Assembly (NCBI RefSeq): GCF_001465875.1
Contig: NZ_LN901321.1
Location: 1 to 64,000 of the forward strand
DNA length: 64,000 bases
Source: Legionella saoudiensis
GTDB taxonomy: Bacteria; Pseudomonadota; Gammaproteobacteria; Legionellales; Legionellaceae
Reading direction: 5' to 3'
Shown here: positions 56,947 to 64,000 of the stretch, one piece after another
Position numbering within the stretch: the stretch's first letter is position 1
Layout: each line of letters starts with the position of its first letter
Program-made: the position numbers and the translations under genes
The notes under the pieces: generated by a model
Seen by the model: the letters and a program-made list of their open reading frames with translations, nothing else
What the model was told of the DNA's origin: nothing
The model's database searches: none

Positions 56947-59477
56947 ACCCGATATACTTGTGGTAGGGTTTCATACGAAGTTCCTGGCTCTACTAAGCAA
57001 CTAGAGCTAGGAGTCGTATCATCTAGCGACTGCTTCAACTGAGAATCTTGTAAGCAGCGCTCTCTATTTTCACATGTAGGCATTCTCCGTAGCATATGTG
57101 AATGAGATAGCGTTTGAGATATTTGTTGAGATTCTTGGGCCTCTTCGGTCAAATGTTCGAGTGGTTGATTTTTAAATCGATAAACATTTAATAAAATGAG
57201 GCAGGCTTGAGACATCATCAGAACAACGCCAATTGCTGGGGGAATGGTGATGCTTGCAGTAATAAATAATAGACCAGAAGCAGCGACCATACCAAAATTG
57301 TAGGCAAAGCTTCCTGCCATGTTTTGATTAATATTCGCGACGGTTTGTTGGGAAATGGCAAACAAGGAGGCGATTGCCATTAACGCTCCGGGATGAATTA
57401 CAGCATCCGCAGCTTCCTGAGTGACCTGATCTCCAGAGGCTATGGCGCCACTAAAATCGCTTGCGGCCATTGCTTCGGCGTCATTCCCTGCATCACCAAA
57501 CATGGCTACTTTTCGTCCTCTGTTTCTTAACTCATTAATGTAAATCGTTTTTTGATTGGAAACGCATTCTGCATACACATGGTCAAGATTAATGCCCAGT
57601 TCTTTTGCATAGCGAAGAGCCGTTTCTTTGGCTGCTCCCGTACATAGATGAATTTCTTTGCCCATCTTTTTTAAGGCATTGATCGTCCGAATGGCATCAT
57701 TGCGCAGGGGGTCAGTCATCACCATATAGCCAATGATGGTTTTGTCACGAGCAACCAGGACTAAGTCATCCCCACTGTCTAATTCCGGTAAAACTACATT
57801 CGCAGGAATAGTTATGCCCTGCTTATGCATTAAGGAGCGGCTGCCAATGATGTAGCTGGTGCTATTTATTTCCCCGATGATTCCTGAATGGTGCCTTCTA
57901 TTTAATTCTGTTACCTCTAACTCATCGGAGTTATCGTCTTTAGTGTACGCATAGATCGCTTTACCTGTTGGATGAGCCGATCTTTTTTCTAAAGCCGCGC
58001 AAATCTTGCGAAGTTGTGATTCAGAGATTTCTTGCTCATTCAGAGCTTTTATTTGTTTGACTGCAGGGACTCCGGTGGTTAATGTACCATTCAAATCAAA
58101 AATAACAGTATCTATAAGCTCCGCATTTTGCAGTACTTTAGTGCTTTTAAATTGAACCCCATTTTCAGCTGCTTTATGCATTCCCGAAGTTACGGCAAGG
58201 GGAATAATTAAGCCTAATGTACAAGGACAAGCACTTACCAAAATTGATGCTACACACTGAATTGCTGCAGCCATCGAGAAAAATACCCCAATGGCAGTTC
58301 CTGCGGTTAAAGCAAATAAGAGGACCAGGGGAATGAAATATTCTAAAAGTTGTACTGCTTGTAGCTCAAGAGGAGACTTATCTAAAGCCGCTTTGGCAAT
58401 TTGGCTATCGAGGCGGGAGAGATATGAGTTTTGATGGTTTCTGGTAACACGAATTTTTAATGGAGCCGCATTTTCTGCCAGGCGCATTCCCGCAAGCACT
58501 CTGGATTCGGACATGAAATAACGGGGAAGAATAGCTCCAGTTGTAATCGTATTATAAATGGTGCTTTCTGCAAGACATATTCCATCTAAAGGAATAATTT
58601 CTCCTGGATTAACAAGGATGACATCATCGGGTTGAATCTGGGTTAACAATACATTTTCTTCGCGCTCTGATGCTCCAGCTTCATTTTCAAAACTAAGTTT
58701 TCTTACTGTTTTAGGGGCCCGGTCTTGGAATTTGGCCGTACCAATTCGTGCTTTAATACTGTCTTCAATGCCAAGACCAATATGTCTAAAACCATAAATA
58801 AGCAGGGCTGCATCGAACATCATGGGTAGCCAGGGAGCATATAAAGAAGCAAGAGAAATAACTAGAATCAAGCTGGTACTTAAGGCAAAGAGACTATCCA
58901 TGGTTAAGGCACGACTTGCTCGCCATTTTTTCCATGCATCAGCGTAGGAGTTCGCACCTAATGCGAGAGTTAGGAGGGTACTTAATCCCGCAAGGGGCAG
59001 CATCACGGCCAGTGACATAGCAGCGCCGCTTAAACACGCGGCTAATACAATAACACCTGCGCCACATCCGAGAAATCCTTTAAACCAGTGAGAAGAAAAA
59101 TATTTTTTAGCTTGGTTAATAAAAAGCTCGCGCAGTTGAGGCGATGGAGAGGAGGCTTCAGTGTCTACAGTTTCTTCTATGGTTGGATGTGTTATTTGTG
59201 GATGCTTTGACTCGGGTATGTAATCATAGTCTTTACAAGTAAAGGAGAGCTCCTCAATGTATGTTCTTATCTTTTGCCAGCTAACTTGTATTTCTTCATC
59301 GGTATCTGAAATAACCATAGTGACTTTTTTCGGATCTTTAAATTGGGAGAAATCGGCATCAAAGGCGAGAAGATTGATGGATTCAGAAGCGAGAGCATGG
59401 GTTACAACGCGTTTAATGCTGCCACTACAACCACCACAAGTCATTCCGGAAACATAAAAAGTTAAAGTCTTAGACAT
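56943..59477 (-). CDS. P1B-type metal ATPase with altered catalytic motifs
   Basis: This is an 844-residue protein with the layout of a copper-type P1B ATPase: an HMA domain with CGGC (14-17), paired helices (about 135-220), an actuator region, CPC in the metal helix (417-419), a P-domain, and a Cys-rich tail. Several otherwise invariant motifs differ. The actuator TGES reads TGAI (313-316). The phosphorylation motif DKTGT reads DLNGT (461-465; the Asp is kept). The TGD motif reads TGA (613-615). GDGxND reads GDAGND (661-666). The HP motif is kept (502-503). It may be a slowed, regulatory or divergent pump. Loss of the TGES Glu would impair dephosphorylation in classical pumps. Confidence 0.85.
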   Translation of the reverse strand: MSKTLTFYVSGMTCGGCSGSIKRVVTHALASESINLLAFDADFSQFKDPKKVTMVISDTDEEIQVSWQKIRTYIEELSFTCKDYDYIPESKHPQITHPTIEETVDTEASSPSPQLRELFINQAKKYFSSHWFKGFLGCGAGVIVLAACLSGAAMSLAVMLPLAGLSTLLTLALGANSYADAWKKWRASRALTMDSLFALSTSLILVISLASLYAPWLPMMFDAALLIYGFRHIGLGIEDSIKARIGTAKFQDRAPKTVRKLSFENEAGASEREENVLLTQIQPDDVILVNPGEIIPLDGICLAESTIYNTITTGAILPRYFMSESRVLAGMRLAENAAPLKIRVTRNHQNSYLSRLDSQIAKAALDKSPLELQAVQLLEYFIPLVLLFALTAGTAIGVFFSMAAAIQCVASILVSACPCTLGLIIPLAVTSGMHKAAENGVQFKSTKVLQNAELIDTVIFDLNGTLTTGVPAVKQIKALNEQEISESQLRKICAALEKRSAHPTGKAIYAYTKDDNSDELEVTELNRRHHSGIIGEINSTSYIIGSRSLMHKQGITIPANVVLPELDSGDDLVLVARDKTIIGYMVMTDPLRNDAIRTINALKKMGKEIHLCTGAAKETALRYAKELGINLDHVYAECVSNQKTIYINELRNRGRKVAMFGDAGNDAEAMAASDFSGAIASGDQVTQEAADAVIHPGALMAIASLFAISQQTVANINQNMAGSFAYNFGMVAASGLLFITASITIPPAIGVVLMMSQACLILLNVYRFKNQPLEHLTEEAQESQQISQTLSHSHMLRRMPTCENRERCLQDSQLKQSLDDTTPSSSCLVEPGTSYETLPQVYRV

Positions 59478-59803
59478 ATTTACCCGCTAATTTTGATTAG
59501 TATTTTATCTTTTGGTTTATTTATTGAGCGTCAACTAAAAACAACTTAAAAACAGCATGTTACAATTTGAGTGAAATCATATCACATATGACATTTTTTG
59601 CACCCTTTTTTTGCAAAATTGTTAACTTATATTTACAAAGGGCTAAAACTCGCTGCTATCTGAGGATTTTCAAAGGGCTAAATTAAATAATTGAGCAGTA
59701 ATTTAATAGAAGATACTCCTTAGAGAAATAAAAAATTGGATGACAGCATTACGGCTTATCGCTATGCTTAACCCACTTTTTAGTAACTACGGAACATTAA
59801 AAT
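59478..59803. other. AT-rich gap with a short direct repeat
   Basis: No gene is seen in this gap of about 325 bases between divergent genes. CAAAGGGCTAAA occurs twice, at 59636-59647 and 59671-59682, 35 bases apart, possibly a regulator site. Promoters for both flanking genes must lie here but no consensus pair stands out. Confidence 0.5.
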
Positions 59804-61387
59804 TTGAGTTCTTTATCATCGAGAAAAGAAAGTTGGCTGGCAATTATTTTGGCGACTTATTGTACTTATTATTTAATCGTTTCCTTAGCTGCTGCTTGGG
59901 GGTTTACTACGGATGATGCCTACATCACTTGGCTTTATGCGCGCCAGTTAGTTGAAGGTGAGGGTATTAGCTGGCCTGCGCTTTTGCCTCGTGTCGAAGG
60001 ATATTCAAATTTTCTTTGGCTTTTAATGGCTGCTTTAAGCTTTAAGCTCCATTGGCCAGTTGTTTTGACCATGAAATGGGTGTCTGTTTTTAGTTTAGGG
60101 CTGGGACTGGTTTTTTTATATCGTTTAAGCCGACTTTTTTTAAGCCCCTTACTGGCGATGCTCCCGGTATTCATTTTTAGCCATTATGCTGGCGTGGTGT
60201 GGTGGACAGTTAGTGGATTAGAAAGTACTTTTTTCTGCACCTTGGCATTATTATTAATATGGCAATGTGCCGTAGCTTTGGGATTTTCTGCGGTATGTGC
60301 ACAGCCTACGGGGAAAAACCGATTATCTACTCGGGCTTGGGTGCTTACTAATATTAGCTTACTGTTACTGGGATTAACCCGATTTGAGGGAATCATTTGG
60401 GGTCTTCCTGTTGCCGTATTTATCATTTGTCAATGGCGTTCAAATCGTACAGCCATGCGCTTGCCAGACAAGAAAACATGCTATTTATGGGGCTTTATTA
60501 CCTTTGCATGTTTAGTGCTTCCTTATACCATTTACTTCATTTGGCGTGTACGTTATTTTGGTCATTGGATTCCAAACAGTTACCAATGTAAGGCTATTTT
60601 GACTGGACAGAGTGGGGTGGTTGATCTTGATTATGTTCGCGTCATTCTTCCTTTAGTTGTTGCCTCCTTGCCCTATTTGTTAGCGCCTAAAGATTGCCGA
60701 CATATCCTATTGTGGTTACCTTCTCTGCTCTATGGCACGATGTTATGGGGAGCTGATCCGGTTTTAGCTCATATGTTACGATTATTTTTAGCTCCTTTCG
60801 CCTTGATTTCTTTAGTGGCGGTTTTGGGTGTATCTGAGTTTTTAAGCTATTTTAATTTAGCAAAAGAAGATTTAAGGCTGCTCGTTTGCTTTATATTTAT
60901 TTTAATAACATTTTTATTTATACCCGGGAATAATTTGTCTTCTGTACATGCTTTGGCTGCCAATTATCAAAGTCGAAATCAAAGCCGATTATTGATTGCC
61001 AGACTATTGAATGAGCAAGCGGCAAAGGGAGCTACTGTTTTATTGGGGGATTGTGGGGTGATTCCTTTTCATGCGCGCCCTGATTTACGTTTTATCGATA
61101 GTCAGTGTTTAAATAACGCAGAGTTAACACAGGCTCCTTATAATCTGAATTTTGCTTCCTATGCTTCTTATCTGCGTAAGCAGGTAAAACCCGATTGGGT
61201 TATTATCAGCAAGCCTGTTTTAGAGGCTCGAGGTGATTTTTTAATAAATTTACTCGAAGGTACAGATTTTTTAACCCATTATCAGTTTATTGCTCGGTTT
61301 GAATCAGGCCCTGTAGCACATAATACGAAGGGGCATTCGCAAAAAATGGTTGATAATGTATATTTGGTATATAAAAGAGGAGAATAA
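59804..61387 (+). CDS. GT-C-like multi-pass membrane protein
   Basis: This is a 527-residue protein with about ten hydrophobic helices and a C-terminal soluble part. The first external loop has FTTDDAYITWLYARQLVEGEGISW followed by RVEGYSNFLW: an Asp pair and the G.G....RVEGY.NFLW pattern of membrane glycosyltransferases that use lipid-linked sugars (GT-C superfamily). The substrate is unknown. The start is TTG at 59804, with GGA about ten bases upstream. It is convergent with icmX; a family A repeat lies between. Confidence 0.78.
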   Translation: MSSLSSRKESWLAIILATYCTYYLIVSLAAAWGFTTDDAYITWLYARQLVEGEGISWPALLPRVEGYSNFLWLLMAALSFKLHWPVVLTMKWVSVFSLGLGLVFLYRLSRLFLSPLLAMLPVFIFSHYAGVVWWTVSGLESTFFCTLALLLIWQCAVALGFSAVCAQPTGKNRLSTRAWVLTNISLLLLGLTRFEGIIWGLPVAVFIICQWRSNRTAMRLPDKKTCYLWGFITFACLVLPYTIYFIWRVRYFGHWIPNSYQCKAILTGQSGVVDLDYVRVILPLVVASLPYLLAPKDCRHILLWLPSLLYGTMLWGADPVLAHMLRLFLAPFALISLVAVLGVSEFLSYFNLAKEDLRLLVCFIFILITFLFIPGNNLSSVHALAANYQSRNQSRLLIARLLNEQAAKGATVLLGDCGVIPFHARPDLRFIDSQCLNNAELTQAPYNLNFASYASYLRKQVKPDWVIISKPVLEARGDFLINLLEGTDFLTHYQFIARFESGPVAHNTKGHSQKMVDNVYLVYKRGE

Positions 61388-61452
61388 TTTACCGAGACCT
61401 TTTGTAATTAGGGTTTTCCGTCGATGTCGGTAAATGTTTATTGTGGATGTGG

Positions 61453-61472
61453 GCTGGGCTTAACAGCCCAGC
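61453..61472. repeat. Palindromic repeat family A, perfect core
   Basis: GCTGGGCT, TAAC, AGCCCAGC: the core dyad without mismatch, ten bases after the last base of the icmX gene on the minus strand. It probably works as part of a two-way terminator. Confidence 0.72.
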
Positions 61473-61482
61473 TTATTGCATG

Positions 61483-62823
61483 TTATTGAGAGTTTGTGGT
61501 GGTGCCTGCACCGGTGAAGTTCGCGCTAGGTTGAGTGGAGCGAGTATTTTGCAAGAGCATAATGCTGTTTGTCATTAAAAGACGTTCTTGTATTTGTCGA
61601 TCCAAGTACATTTGATAATTGATTTCAGCTAATAAGGTTGCAATTTCTTTTTCAACGGTTGCTGGAGAAGCTGTATTAATTTGATTAATCCATTGTGTAT
61701 TTTGACTCATATCCGCATTGAATAATCTCCAGGTAGCCATTTTAAATTCGCTCAAAGCTTGGCTTGCTGGTGCTTGCCCAGTAGTGCTTTGGTTTTGTGG
61801 TAACCTTTTAGACATAATGAAATATAAGTTACTTAACCCTACAGAATACTGCGCTGCATAGGTACGCAATGAAGTAAAATAATTATTGAGTGTTGTTTGC
61901 GCTTGTATTTGCTGCAACGAAGGCTGCTGGGAACCAGTTGAAGCGGTTGCAGTGCTATATAAAGTGTCATAGGCCTTAAGGTTAGGTAATTGTAATGGCG
62001 TTACAGAGCCAGAAACATAGCGAATAAAATTAGCGGCTTGTTGTGCTTGGTTTTGTGCATTTAAGCCCTGATTTTGGTTGTTGCCTTGATTGGAGTTATT
62101 GCTTGAGGTGCTCTGGGTCGAATACAAAAGCGGTGCAGTTAAGTTATTGCTGTTTAACTGGCTTAAAAATTGTTGGTTATATTGGTATGTAAAAAATTGA
62201 TAAGTTGAGGGAATTTGCCCAATAACGTTCGCACTAACCACGCTTCCAGGTACGAGATTACCATTGGCATTAGAGGAACATCCTACCCAGGCAGAACCAT
62301 CGTAATTCATACAATAGCTGTTATCGGGTGTACCGAGTATATTTAATATACCTTGGTTCACCGGGTCTTGTTGGAAGGTTTGCTGATCAATATTATTTAC
62401 AACGGATACTTTACCTTGTTGCTGAGATGAGGGATTACTAAAGTTTTGTGCATTAAACGTGTTATTTGCCCATGCATTTATTGAGGAAGCACCTGAGACC
62501 TCACTTGGGACGATTTGCGCTAAGGCACTACTGAAGGCGTTAACAGGAAGCGCACCTAAAAAGGTATTAAACATATACGTTTGTACCACCTGGGTCGCAG
62601 TAGCGTTAAGTAAGGTTTGACTTACCGTACTGTTATTTTTGGTAGGCGATTGAGTAATGTTATATCCCAGGTAGCCGCCAAGGTTTACTAAATACTGTAC
62701 TAAGTTTTGAGTGTTGGTCGCTGTTTGCTGGGTGCTGTACTGGGAGATATCATCTGCTACAGCGGGCAGAGCCGTCCAGCAAAACAAATTAATCACAGCG
62801 AATTTTGATAGTCGTTTCATCAT
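61483..62823 (-). CDS. icmX: Dot/Icm protein IcmX
   Basis: IcmX is an exported periplasmic protein of the Dot/Icm type IVB system, required for intracellular growth. A signal peptide (MKRLSKFAVINLFCWTALPAVA) starts the 446-residue protein, which is Asn/Gln/Ser/Thr-rich with low-complexity stretches (NSNQGNNQNQGLNAQNQ) typical of IcmX. It overlaps icmW by four bases, the conserved arrangement. Identification rests on partner and composition as well as sequence; IcmX diverges quickly between species. Confidence 0.93.
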   Translation of the reverse strand: MMKRLSKFAVINLFCWTALPAVADDISQYSTQQTATNTQNLVQYLVNLGGYLGYNITQSPTKNNSTVSQTLLNATATQVVQTYMFNTFLGALPVNAFSSALAQIVPSEVSGASSINAWANNTFNAQNFSNPSSQQQGKVSVVNNIDQQTFQQDPVNQGILNILGTPDNSYCMNYDGSAWVGCSSNANGNLVPGSVVSANVIGQIPSTYQFFTYQYNQQFLSQLNSNNLTAPLLYSTQSTSSNNSNQGNNQNQGLNAQNQAQQAANFIRYVSGSVTPLQLPNLKAYDTLYSTATASTGSQQPSLQQIQAQTTLNNYFTSLRTYAAQYSVGLSNLYFIMSKRLPQNQSTTGQAPASQALSEFKMATWRLFNADMSQNTQWINQINTASPATVEKEIATLLAEINYQMYLDRQIQERLLMTNSIMLLQNTRSTQPSANFTGAGTTTNSQ

Positions 62824-63275
62824 TCATCCCCTTCAAGTGCGCGCAAAACGAGTTTGAGTCTATATTGACAAAAAACTCGCGATAATAAGCGTAAACGTTC
62901 AAATACAATGTTTCTCTTAAGAAAAACTCCTGCAGGATCATGGCTTCCAGTACTCGTTTCTTCCGCATGTATTAAGACACGTGAAGCGCTTCCCGGATGA
63001 ACTGTATCGATTGCTTGTAACAAGCGTAGTCCTCTCCCTGATTTAATATTTCCTACGATACGAATGAACTTTTCCTCTTCAGACAGGAGTCCTAAATCGA
63101 TTTTTTCAATATCATCAAGCTCCTTACCCAACTGCTCCATAGCAGCTTCAAATTCGGGGTTACCATCGAGAGTCCAGTCCTCTACACTTTCCATAAAAGT
63201 AATTACGCGATAGATCATTGGGTCAATATATTCAAACCAATATTGGGAGGATGCTTCATGGCTAAGATCGGGCAT
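62820..63275 (-). CDS. icmW: Dot/Icm effector adaptor IcmW
   Basis: IcmW forms, with IcmS, the cytoplasmic adaptor that brings many effectors to the DotL coupling complex. The 151-residue sequence is very highly conserved and recognised directly: MPDLSHEAS, YWFEYIDPMIYRVITFMESVEDWTLDG, GRGLRLLQAIDTVHPGSASRVLIHAEET and the end LKLVLRALEGDE. Its presence makes the window Legionella or a close relative. Promoter and possible CpxR site are in the gap to icmV. Confidence 0.98.
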   Translation of the reverse strand: MPDLSHEASSQYWFEYIDPMIYRVITFMESVEDWTLDGNPEFEAAMEQLGKELDDIEKIDLGLLSEEEKFIRIVGNIKSGRGLRLLQAIDTVHPGSASRVLIHAEETSTGSHDPAGVFLKRNIVFERLRLLSRVFCQYRLKLVLRALEGDE

Positions 63276-63277
63276 GA

Positions 63278-63293
63278 TTTACTCTTTTTTTAC
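63278..63293. promoter_or_regulatory. Possible CpxR box
   Basis: On the minus strand the sequence reads GTAAA, six bases, GTAAA. This matches the spaced direct repeat described for CpxR in Legionella (GTAAA-N6-GWAAR). It lies two bases before the icmW ATG, too close to activate icmW, but about 90 bases upstream of icmV-dotA, where it could act. AT-rich DNA produces such matches by chance. Confidence 0.4.
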
Positions 63294-63384
63294 TGTGTTA
63301 GATTAATGGACGAATTCATTACTTACTACTATAGTATATTATGAAGGGTAAAAGATAGATTTCTAATTTAAAGAAGTAAAAAAT

Positions 63385-63840
63385 ATGAAGAAGCAATCAG
63401 AATCGAGAATTGTAAAGCTTATTAGCAGTATTCTAAATGTTCGTGCATGGTTTGATTGGGAACGGGTGAGATCTTTTACTCTATACCTATCTAATGGGTT
63501 TAAACGGTTGTTTGTACCACAACAGAATAATGAGGTCGAGTCCTTTGATGAGGCCGCAGCCAAATTAAATCTTAGTGATACAACCTTAATGACAAAACAG
63601 AAAGCTTTGTTTCGTTTAAGCATCATCATGCTAATCGCAGCATGCCTAATTTTGGGCTATGCAGGTTATCAACTTTTTTATGGTTCGTTTAAGGCGGTTT
63701 TTGTGAGCTTAATAGTCACATTAATCGCATTGGCATTGGCTTTTCGCTACCATTTCTGGTACTACCAAATTAAAAATCGTAAGTTGGGTTGTACCGTTGA
63801 CGAATGGTTTAGGCACGGATTATTAGGGGAGAAAAAATGA
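63385..63840 (+). CDS. icmV: Dot/Icm protein IcmV
   Basis: IcmV is a small inner-membrane Dot/Icm component of 151 residues. The basic N-terminal part (about 1-70) is followed by two membrane helices (about 76-98 and 102-122) and a short polar end (DEWFRHGLLGEKK). It is identified from sequence and from the divergent icmW and adjoining dotA. Its stop overlaps the dotA start as ATGA. Confidence 0.95.
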   Translation: MKKQSESRIVKLISSILNVRAWFDWERVRSFTLYLSNGFKRLFVPQQNNEVESFDEAAAKLNLSDTTLMTKQKALFRLSIIMLIAACLILGYAGYQLFYGSFKAVFVSLIVTLIALALAFRYHFWYYQIKNRKLGCTVDEWFRHGLLGEKK

Positions 63841-64000
63841 ACAATTTTCTTACAAAAACCGTACTCCTCCTTCTCTTTCCTGCCTTGGCATTAGCGGATA
63901 ACTCGCTGACTTTTGCACCGCCGGCCAGTGACTATTCAATCGTATTTTTGGGTAACTTATTTGGTATCGTAGATGGCGTTATAAGCGGTACGGGCAGCCA
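63837..64000 (+). CDS. dotA: Dot/Icm protein DotA, 5' part
   Basis: This is the first 54 codons of dotA, cut by the window edge. DotA is a large polytopic inner-membrane protein of the type IVB system. The visible part has a signal peptide (MNNFLTKTVLLLLFPALALA) and then DNSLTFAPPASDYSIVFLGNLFG, as in known DotA proteins. GGGGAG lies six bases before the ATG. It is co-transcribed with icmV. Confidence 0.95.
   Translation, partial: MNNFLTKTVLLLLFPALALADNSLTFAPPASDYSIVFLGNLFGIVDGVISGTGS

Noticed and set aside
56943..59477. The P-type ATPase as a pseudogene
   Set aside because: The frame is intact and other motifs are kept, so a divergent protein fits better than decay.
63837..64000. dotA as a broken gene
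   Set aside because: It ends only because the window ends; the visible part is normal.

Overview
The window is a chromosomal segment of a Legionella species, probably not L. pneumophila itself. The evidence is the right edge, which carries the Dot/Icm secretion cluster icmX-icmW / icmV-dotA; several genes that look like host-directed effectors; AT-rich DNA; and long blocks of ordinary gammaproteobacterial core genes. About 64 protein genes, one tRNA and one probable regulatory RNA can be supported.

Layout. 1-588 is non-coding with a dispersed repeat. 589-2541 is an unrecognised AT-rich gene. 2667-7160 holds rsgA and the tightly overlapped set cca-orn-queH-CDF transporter. 7261-9096 is an accessory pair: a kinase-like protein and a small coiled-coil protein. 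9223-13234 is hemC-hemD-hemX-hemY on the minus strand. 13348-19268 holds hdeD-like, cytochrome c5, dsbB, a nagZ-like gene, tgt, ppiB and a TRIC-type membrane protein. 19318-21695 is a minus-strand set (MFS carrier, orphan sensor-like domain, HTH regulator). It faces a short RNA gene at about 21842-22012 that looks like a CsrA-sequestering Rsm RNA. 22259-23467 encodes a RasGEF-like protein. 23625-31050 is tRNA-Val followed by thrS-infC-rpmI-rplT-pheS-pheT-ihfA and a ferredoxin. 31410-36151 is rplM-rpsI, petABC and sspAB. 36317-43531 is nnr-tsaE-amiC-mutL-miaA, a zinc-finger gene and a heptosyltransferase. 43714-45594 encodes a RasGAP-like protein. 45808-56297 is metabolic and signalling: NAD formate dehydrogenase, nitronate monooxygenase, hydrolase, amino-acid permease with a Rieske oxygenase, AI-2E permease, and a PAS histidine kinase with a GGDEF response regulator. 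56422-59477 is a secreted Cys-motif protein convergent with an unusual P-type ATPase. 59804-61387 is a GT-C-like membrane protein, and 61483-64000 is the Dot/Icm cluster, with dotA cut by the window edge.

How the parts fit. The core blocks supply translation, haem, respiration (cytochrome bc1, c5), tRNA modification (tgt, queH, miaA, tsaE) and envelope maintenance. The accessory genes fit an intracellular lifestyle. A secretion system lies at one end. Two genes encode opposite halves of a eukaryotic Ras switch: a GEF-like fold with a nuclear-localisation-like tail, and a GAP-like fold that keeps its arginine finger. There is also a kinase-like candidate effector. The Rsm-type RNA would link the region to the LetA/S-CsrA switch that controls virulence in Legionella. 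Two families of short palindromic repeats sit between genes. The strongest leads are the GEF/GAP pair, the Rsm-like RNA, the P-type ATPase with altered catalytic motifs, and the kinase-like gene. All functional statements come from reading motifs by eye; no database search was run.
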